Assembly: GCA_025094145.1 (NCBI GenBank)
Contig: JALLLS010000192.1
Span: 1-11,797 of the forward strand
DNA from: Spinellus fusiger
Lineage: Eukaryota > Mucoromycota > Mucoromycetes > Mucorales > Phycomycetaceae
Length of the DNA stretch: 11,797 bases
Direction: 5' to 3'
Shown here: positions 5,512-11,797 of the stretch, one piece after another
How the letters are laid out: each line of letters begins with the position of its first letter
Position numbering within the stretch: position 1 is the first letter of the stretch
Program-made: the position numbers and the translations under genes
Notes under the pieces: generated by a model
The model's database searches: none
Seen by the model: the letters and a program-made list of their open reading frames with translations, nothing else
Told to the model about the DNA's origin: nothing

Positions 5512-8500
5512 TTCTCACTACAGGAGATGCTTCTTCTTCAGGCTTCTTCTCTCCTGCTCCTCGTGGTGAAAGGTTGAGCTTGCGACGCTCCTGGGGCTTG
5601 TCTTCTTCCTGACCCTCTCCACCCAGAGCACTATAGATACATACAAAAGAGTATCAATACCTATCTACACTTTCTATCAAGGGGCTCTTGTTTGTTCTTA
5701 CCTGAACATATTAGTCATAGGGGAGGCTGGACTGGCACGTCCATCGGAAGTAGCTCCCTTCTTGTCTCCTACCTTGGAGTTGTTGCGGTTCAAGCTGCTG
5801 GGGAATTGACTGTTGTAAGGACCGAATGTGTTATTCCGGGTTTTGGAACGCTCCATCTTTCCAAAGTTAGGAAAGTCAGGTGCTTTGTTACGACCTGTAC
5901 TTGCGGCAACGCCAGTACCCACTGTGCTCCAGCCATCGGTAGCCTGTCCAGAGTTACCACTGCTGTTACCACTTGCAGATCCTTCACGCTGAATATCGCG
6001 TCCACGGTGAGAAGTCTGTCGAGACACAGGATGAGGGAGGTTGCCACGGGCGCTACCAGTTCGCTTCATGGTTTCCTTTTCTTCATTCTTGGCCTTTTGT
6101 GCTTCTTCACGGATTTGGGAAATAGTTGTGGGAGCTGGCTGGTTACCGCGACGGAGGACCCACTTGCTCTTGCGCATGTCAGACACATCCTGGATCATAA
6201 ACTTAATTCTTGATGTGATCTTGGGGCTGTTGGACATTTCACGCATGCGGTCAAAGTAGGTGTCCATCCATTCTTTGTTTCTTCGGCTGGTAGTATCCAG
6301 ATCTTTACCAATAGTCACTAACATCTTGCACATGGTTTCTGCCTCTTCGTCTTCTGTTTCATTGGGCTTGCTGCACAGTTTTGTAAGACACTCAAGCATA
6401 ATACGGTCTGTGAGCATGCCACGTTTGAAGAGTTCACCAATGAATTGTGCAAGACCAAGACCTTGACGTTTTGCCTTGGCAGCAGCATAGTATTCATCAG
6501 ACATCATGATTTCAGCCTTGTTGGCTTCTGTGAGCTCAGGTACAGTGAATTTCCAACCACGTTCAAAATCTGACTGACATTTGTTCAATAAGTACTTGCG
6601 GAAAAGATTGCCACCTGATACAAAGTTGCCCTTGCTATCCTTGAACGTAGTGTCTCGGATATCGTCACAGTCCACCATCAAGTTGTACATTTTACGACAC
6701 AACTGAGCCCACATGCCAGCAAAAGGAGGCTCATCGCATGCCTTGTCAAAAGTGAGCTGGATCACTGTACGCAGAGACTGACCGTTCTCTTCTTTGGAAG
6801 ATTGGTGTGCATATTCCCAGATCTGGTCAGAGATAGAGTCAAACTTCTCCAGTGTCAGCTTGTTCAACAAAGCCTTCACTTTGCGCACAATGGTTTCTTG
6901 TGAAATCAAGACCTCCTCTGAAGCACTAGCTGCACCAACAGAGGCCTGGGAATCTGAAGACAGGACCACAGGGACCCAACGGTTGTTGCCCTTTTCAAGA
7001 GGAACCACTTGATCCAAGGGAATAGTGGGTGCACCTTGCTGTTCTCTAGGAGGGTGGCGACCCTTACCACCACGACCACTGCGGCCTCTGTGGGAGTTGT
7101 CACGCTGCATGCCGCCTTGCTGTGCTGCGGGAGGAAGTCCTTGACCACCGCTACCTGCGCGATGAGACAAAATACGTCCTCCAGAGAACTTGCCCATCTC
7201 CATAGGGCCTCCTCCTTCACGGCTACCATGCTTGAACATGCCCATTTCCATTGGGTTGCCTGTAGGTCGGGAGCTACGACCCCGTTCTGAGGTTTGGCGA
7301 CGCTGCATTGTGCCATTGCCACCTCCACCGTTACGGCCATGGCGGTCATGGTATTCCTCATCAATGTTCTGGAAAGCAGACAAGTCTTCGGTCGTATTAA
7401 GACACAGTGACTGGAACTGCATCAAGAAAACAGGATCATATTGAATTTTGCCATCAACACCCTTAGCCTGAGGAGCGATTACATTTTCAGGGTATTGGAC
7501 AGAGCTTGGATCATCAATGGTACGCATGGGTGTGGATTTGCGAATGATCTTGCTGTCTTGGGCCTCTCTTGTCTCCTTGGGCTTCTCCTCACTGGCAGGG
7601 ATAGAGGCCCTGTATTCAGCTTCCAGACGCTCCTTCTCAGCTGTGGCTTTACGCTCGGTTTCTAGGCGCTCCTTTTCTTCCAAGGCAGCCTTTTCTTCAG
7701 CAGCTTGTTTGGCCAGTTTTTCCTTCTGTTCCAAGGCAATACGCTCAGCATCAAGACGTGCCTTTTCTTCAGCAGCAATCTTGACTTGCAAAGCCTCTTC
7801 CTTATGGATTCTTTCCTGTTCTTCTTTAGCAGCAAGTTCGGCCTGTTCCTTGGCTACACGCTCAGCCTCTTCTTTCTCGAGACGTTCTTTCTCAAGGCGC
7901 TCGTTCTCGATGCGTTCCTTTTCGAGACGCTCCCTTTCAATGCGCTCGTTCTCGATACGTTCCTTTTCGATACGCTCTTCTTCAATGCGCTCGTTCTCGA
8001 TACGTTCCTTTTCGATACGCTCTTCTTCAATGCGCTTGTTTTCAATGCGTTCCTTTTCAAGACGTTCTTCTTCAATGCGCTCGTTCTCGATACGTTCCTT
8101 CTCAAGACGCTCCTTCTCAAGCTGCTCCTGCTCTTCCTTTTCACGCTTTTCACGCTCCTTGGCAGCAGGATCCACAATGACTACTCTGCGAGAAGTAGGC
8201 TGTTTAAAATCCAACTCCTTCTTTTCTTCAGGTTTAGCTTTGTTGCTAGTAGAAGAACTAGGAGTGGCTTCCAGGTTGACAGTCTTCATTGTCTCGGGAT
8301 TGATGATAGGAATGGCTTTACTACCACGGGGTTGTGCCATGAAGGGCTGAGAAGAATAAGCAGCCACTGGAGGTTGGTTGTAGTGAGGAGGGTAGCCAAA
8401 CTGAGTGCCATGCTTGGGTAAGTAGTGTTCTGCTACTCCGGGGTGTCCAAGATGACTTACGTATTGACCGGATGTGCTGGCAGCCCATGCATGGGACATT

Positions 8501-9552
8501 GGAATGTTCTGTGGTGCCATGTTGGGAGAGACATTGCCCATGTGGGTTGGCATTTTGTTATGGTGCATGTAACCTGGCTGGGGATTTTGAACAGGAGAGT
8601 GGGGCACACCTACATTCTGGTGCTTGTTCTGACCATAGTGAGGACGAGCATTGTTGCTGTAGTAACGGTTGTTATGGTATGCAAGAGGCTGGTGGGGGTC
8701 AGCACCGGTAGAGTGTGTGGAATGTGTTGAATCCCGGCGGGTAGACTAACAATGTTGTCAGTATGTCGATAAATATAGATGGATATAACCATTGGAAAGG
8801 GTAGTATATAAAGCACCAAAGAAGAATAAAGAAGACTCCACTAGACTGCAAACAATCCAATAATAACTTACAGGTGCCTCTGTAACATTTACACTTCCAA
8901 ATGTCACCTCTGACTGAAGTACAGTTGGAATCTCACTTGTCTTGGGAGGAGAGGGTGTGGGTATATCTATAGGCTGGTTGATAGAACCAAATTGAATGGG
9001 AGCTACACAGTAAAAAATGAGTCTCTTTCTTGCTGTTGTTGCTGTTGTTGTTGTTGCTGTTGTTGCTGTTGGTACTGTTTTGCAAGTGACTTACCAGCAT
9101 CTGTAGGAGGTGCGCGAGGAAGCTGAACAGAAGCTTGTTTAGGCTTGATGGATACATCAGGCTGGGCTACTGGAGCAGGCGCAGTTGGATGGTTACCTGT
9201 CATCTCAGATCTAAACATGAGTGAATGAAGGTCAAGGCAATAGTAGAATCAATGGAATTGCGTCTATCTATTTCTATCAATCACTCTATGAATTCATACT
9301 AGACTATACAAAAGGATACGTATTAGAGGGAGCAGTCTTTCCGAGGGCTGCGGCAAAAGACGGTGGGTTGGGTTTGGCAGTGGGTGTGCTTGTACCATTG
9401 AAACGCGGATTGCCGTTGGGTTTTGGTTCATTGCTTTTTGGTCGCTGTTGATCCAAGTTTTGTGAGCTTCTTTTAGCAGCCTGTGCGTAGTTGAACACTG
9501 GTGGAGTCGACTTTGCGTTGGTTTGTGCGGTCGTATTGGGTGTTCTATTCAT
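5498..9552 (-). CDS. eIF4G: Translation initiation factor eIF4G (five exons, 1218 aa as read)
   Basis: Exons are 9552-9320, 9210-9095, 9002-8872, 8745-5702 and 5630-5498, with phases that agree across every junction. eIF4G is the scaffold that links the cap-binding protein eIF4E, the helicase eIF4A, poly(A)-binding protein and mRNA in the cytoplasm. The N-terminus (FNYAQAAKRS, 'PSFAAALGK') and the IQFGSIN segment after intron 2 resemble fungal eIF4G. Residues 356-541 form a Glu/Arg/Lys coil. The eIF4E-binding motif YDPVFLM (YX4L-hydrophobic) is at 596-602. An Arg/Gly-rich probable RNA-binding stretch covers about 646-731. The MIF4G domain spans about 777-1021 and includes GLAQFIGELFKRGML and LECLTKLCSKP. 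Exon 5 adds ERRKLNLSPRG and ends at TAA (5500-5498) just before a damaged MA3 domain. Without that damage the protein would be about 125 residues longer. The start at 9552 is the only Met opening the first frame. Identity is certain; the C-terminus is not. Confidence 0.94.
7896..8120 (-). repeat. 45-bp coding tandem repeat in eIF4G (15-residue coil units)
   Basis: Five successive 45-bp units begin at 7896, 7941, 7986, 8031 and 8076. The copies at 7941 and 7986 are nearly identical at DNA level and the others carry scattered changes. Each encodes three five-residue blocks of the type ERIEN / ERIEE / ERLEK, building a single long charged alpha-helix or coil. The period of 45 keeps the frame, so copy number can change without breaking the gene. 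The long + strand frames across this region are the antisense of this repeat. Confidence 0.9.
9003..9094 (-). other. eIF4G intron 2 carrying an in-frame poly-Gln tract
   Basis: The donor GTAAGT (9094) and acceptor CTGTGTAG (ends 9003) fit well, and the flanking exons join in frame (D-A-A-P-I-Q-F-G). Within this 92-nt intron the upstream frame stays open through 14 consecutive Gln codons (CAA/CAG, 9071-9030) and then ERDSFFTV to a stop. Removal is the more likely norm because IQFGS-type sequence downstream is only in frame after splicing. Retention would give a truncated N-terminal peptide ending in poly-Gln. Confidence 0.6.
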
Positions 9553-9784
9553 TAGTTGTATTCTTAAAAGTGCATATCCCAGCTGGACCTAGTATGGCTA
9601 GTGCGATGAGCTAATGATATCTCTCTGCTACCACAGTCTGTTGGCCTTACTTGCGTATGGTCTTATGTGTGTTAGTGCGGTTTAAAAGTAAGCACAAAAG
9701 CACCGAAGCGTCGTGAAAGACAGAAGGAAGGAAATATGATTTTGTGAAAAACTCTGCTTTTCAAGAAAATAAAAAATGTAGCCG

Positions 9785-9792
9785 TGACGTCA
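9785..9792. promoter_or_regulatory. CRE-like palindrome TGACGTCA
   Basis: This is a perfect 8-bp palindrome of the kind bound by ATF/CREB-type bZIP factors. It lies 233 bp upstream of the eIF4G start codon. A near match, CGACGTCA (10409-10416), sits next to the TATA-like box of the divergent gene. Function is inferred from sequence only. Confidence 0.45.
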
Positions 9793-9983
9793 GCTGTAGC
9801 CTCTGATTTATTAATAACACAAGGCAAAATAAATAAATAAAAAAGCGTCACTTGGGGAGGTTCACCCAAACCATAGACAACATCTCGTGATAAACAAGTC
9901 CTGTCTTTACTAGATGCAGTCACAGTTTCAGTGGGAAAGGTGTTGAGTTTCTTTACAAAAGCAGCCCCGCACTGACCAGGCTT

Positions 9984-10015
9984 AGAGAGAGAGAGAGAGA
10001 GAGCTGAGCTGAGCT
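9984..10015. repeat. AG microsatellite with adjoining GAGCT repeats
   Basis: Ten AG dinucleotides are followed directly by three GAGCT pentamers. The array sits in the middle of the divergent intergenic region. It may be a nucleosome-poor element, but nothing in the sequence proves a role. Confidence 0.85.
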
Positions 10016-10312
10016 ACATACGCCTGTTGGGTTAAACAGGGGGTGTTTTTATGGGACAGAGGGTTAGATTGACTGGTAAAGGGATCATTCACAAGAACTG
10101 TCAGTAGAAGAGCATCTGCTTGGTGTAGATAAGAGAAGAAGTGTCTGTTTCTTAGAGCAGGAGTCATAATACAAGTCATAATACAAGTCATAATAATAAT
10201 AGTATAGCAGCCTTGGAAAAGGACTGCTTATTCATAGGCATGCTTCAATGCATAAATCCTACTATAAAACCACTTGTAAAAGGTCTTTTATCCATTGTCT
10301 CTTTCCTATCAA

Positions 10313-10318
10313 CACGTG
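10313..10318. promoter_or_regulatory. E-box CACGTG
   Basis: This is a perfect palindromic E-box of the type bound by bHLH factors. It lies 154 bp upstream of the ATG at 10472. A six-base site can occur by chance. Confidence 0.3.
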
Positions 10319-10408
10319 ATATCTGTTGTGGTTGCTTTTGGATAGTATCTCTTGGTGGATCTTTGCAAGTCACTTAATCTGTCTTTTTGACTTGTATGGA
10401 ACCACTGT

Positions 10409-10422
10409 CGACGTCATATAAA
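10409..10422 (+). promoter_or_regulatory. CRE-like half site followed by TATA-like box
   Basis: CGACGTCA is followed at once by TATAAA (10417-10422), about 50 bp upstream of the ATG at 10472. A pyrimidine-rich CCCTTCTCTTCTCC stretch then leads into CACACAATG. Spacing and order suit a core promoter. Confidence 0.4.
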
Positions 10423-10471
10423 TCTATTTCTAACTTGTAAAGGACAGCCACACCCTTCTCTTCTCCACACA

Positions 10472-11797
10472 ATGATGCCTTTTCAACCTACGGATGGCAC
10501 ATTTCCCGCCTATAATCAACTGCCTTTTGGCAATTATTCTCATTCTCCCAGCCTATCTTCCAATCTATCTTTTTCACAAAACGACTTCTCAACACTGGAT
10601 CCAGCAGATCTTAGTTTTGTCAACCAAAACACAGGCATTCATCCTCATGGGTCAGGTTCTTTCCAAGCACCCTTTTCACCTGTCACTATGATGAACTCGC
10701 CTGTGAATATTCAAAACACAGGTATGCGCTTGCCAAGGCTCTTTACTAAAGCAACCTAGCACTTCAAACACAACTGCAGCATAACAGAATGTATTCCATG
10801 AATGATATAGGTTCCATGTCACCACAAACATTTTTGTACCAGCAACAGCAACAAGCACAGCAGCAACACAACACAACAACAGCAACAACAACAAGCAACA
10901 CAGCACAACACAACAACAACACAACAACAACAACAACAGCAACAACAACAGCAACAACAACAGCAACAACAACAAGCACAACAGCAACAGGCGCTGGCTA
11001 TGAATAGAGGTATACACTATGGATAAACATGCTAATCCCTCAGTCAAGCAATCCCCCAATCAGTCCCCAGCACCTAACAATACCCCATTTCAAGCAGTGA
11101 ATAGCTCACCCATGATGATCAATAGTCCTAGTCTTGGTGGTTATCCAGGTATTGACTCTAATTTACTGCTTATTTACTTGTAGTATCTTCTCCTATGGTG
11201 GCTAGTCATGCCCAGTCGCCTATGAGCTATGTGCACCAAGTGAATGATATGAGCTCCCCATGGTAACTATTTGTCAATGTCTGGATCCTCTCCCTATGTT
11301 TACTATTGCTATAGAAGATGATACCTTCTCAAGCCAACAACCTTTACTTGCACAACACCCCAGTTATGGACAGCCACCGATGCGACACGATACGCTCCTA
11401 GGACAGAGTGTCATGGGAAACGCCTCTCCCCTTGTGACAGCAAGAAAGGTAGATGAGACAATAAGCAGAGCAAATGGCATAGTGTGTTGAAGAGTATTCT
11501 ACAGGCGGGGTAGAAGACATGCTGCCACCCAAGTCCTACTCTCCAGCTGTCCCCACCCACATCCAATCTCCCATGTCAGTCCAGTCGCCTCCTGTGCATC
11601 GACGCTCAGTCACACCTGGCAGTGCTACTTCCACCCCTCGACAACAACAACGACAACTAGACACATCAGCAAAAAAGGCACGTGCAAGATCACCAGCAAT
11701 AGAGACAGCTCAGTCTTCACCAAAGCCAAGAGATAAATTTGAGAAGAGGAGAAGAACCTACTTTGGTGACTTATGTGCCAAAGACACGCAATGTTGA
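10472..11797 (+). CDS. Gln- and Ser-Pro-rich, probably nuclear protein (5' part, later frame broken)
   Basis: Supported pieces are exon 1 (10472-10721, MMPFQPTDG to VNIQNT), exon 2 (10760-11009), exon 3 (11044-11148) and exon 4 (from 11184). They join through GT-AG introns of 38, 34 and 35 nt. Exon 2 enters as LYQQQQQAQQQ, slips into a Thr/Ala-coding frame, and must leave in the Gln frame (QQALAMNR) to continue. Exon 4 reads SSPMVASHAQSPMSY but hits a stop at about 11264. Protein-like pieces continue in other frames: GNYLSMSGSSPY, SYGQPPMRHDTLLG, and from 11519 PPKSYSPAVPTH with basic KKARARSP. SPM, SPV and SPA motifs recur throughout. The composition resembles transcription or chromatin co-factors. 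Near the end, a shifted frame reads PTLVTYVPKTRNV, which vaguely recalls Swi1-like proteins; no ARID domain is seen. The gene probably continues beyond the window. Confidence 0.6.
10840..10992 (+). repeat. CAA/CAG trinucleotide-rich tract
   Basis: About 150 bp consist almost wholly of CAA, CAG and near-CAA units. At several places CAACAC replaces CAACAAC, so the repeat changes phase. The second half, 10923-10977, is uninterrupted in the Gln frame (CAACAACAACAG units). On the other strand it gives a Leu/Val-rich frame that is not a gene. Confidence 0.9.

Larger units (their letters stand above)
9553..10471. other. Divergent intergenic region between eIF4G and the Gln/Ser-Pro-rich gene
   Basis: No supported gene lies here; the short frames on the minus strand look random. 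On the eIF4G side a possible 5'-UTR intron runs from GTAAGG (9650) to TTTTAAG (ends 9563) on the minus strand, just before the ATG. Other contents are an AG dinucleotide run (9984-10003) followed by three GAGCT units, and a 12-bp repeat AGTCATAATACA (about 10162-10195, two and a half to three copies). Single regulatory sites are listed separately. Confidence 0.6.

Noticed and set aside
7517..8350. Long + strand open frame (277 codons, Ser/Arg/Phe-rich) opposite eIF4G, and a 238-codon Leu/Phe-rich frame at 7705-8421
   Set aside because: Both are antisense translations of the eIF4G 45-bp coil repeat. The minus-strand frame has clear eIF4G domains.
9672..9923. 83-codon minus-strand frame in the divergent intergenic region
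   Set aside because: No recognisable motif, no splice support, and it contains the CRE-like site. More likely promoter/5' UTR.
10676..11059. Minus-strand frames rich in Leu or Val/Cys
   Set aside because: They are produced by the CAA/CAG tract read backwards, not by a membrane protein gene.

Overview
This window looks like nuclear DNA of an early-diverging fungus, most likely Mucoromycota. The evidence is AT-rich intergenic DNA, short introns with GTAAGT/GTATGY donors, a fungal-type eIF4G, an SR splicing factor with a zinc knuckle, and remnants of Fanzor (eukaryotic TnpB-like), Tc1/mariner and PAK-kinase genes. The taxon is inferred from gene content only. No rRNA, tRNA, CRISPR array or bacterial-style gene was seen.

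Region 1 (1-2736) is a large palindrome. A left arm (1-673) and a right arm (2064-2736) are inverted copies with no net length difference. About nine mismatches were counted by eye, all within one stretch of about 75 bp. The 1.39 kb spacer holds a decayed Tc1/mariner transposase end (about 1190-1570) and a deleted PAK-type kinase remnant (1747-2063) that stops at the arm boundary. The right arm runs into the zinc-ribbon/RuvC-III end of a Fanzor-like protein (2697-2882). Both arms also carry an unrecognised 55-codon exon-like reading frame. No intact protein gene was found in this region.

Region 2 (2883-5134) holds intergenic DNA with a TTTTA microsatellite and an intact six-exon gene for a 207-residue SR protein (RRM, CCHC knuckle, Arg/Glu/Asp tail) on the + strand. 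A short spacer with a 9-bp tandem repeat separates it from the convergent eIF4G gene.

Region 3 (5135-9552, minus strand) is eIF4G. A five-exon model gives 1218 residues with a 15-residue-repeat charged coil, an eIF4E-binding motif and a MIF4G domain. A recognisable MA3 domain follows, but it is broken by several single-base indels, so the model stops just before it. One intron encodes an in-frame poly-Gln tract.

Region 4 (9553-10471) is a divergent intergenic region with a perfect CRE-like palindrome, an E-box and a TATA-like box. Region 5 (10472-11797, + strand) is the 5' part of a Gln- and Ser-Pro-rich, probably nuclear, protein with introns of only 34-38 nt. Its later exons lie in conflicting frames. 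The SR protein (splicing) and eIF4G (translation initiation) are housekeeping RNA-metabolism genes; nothing shows that they act together beyond lying tail to tail.
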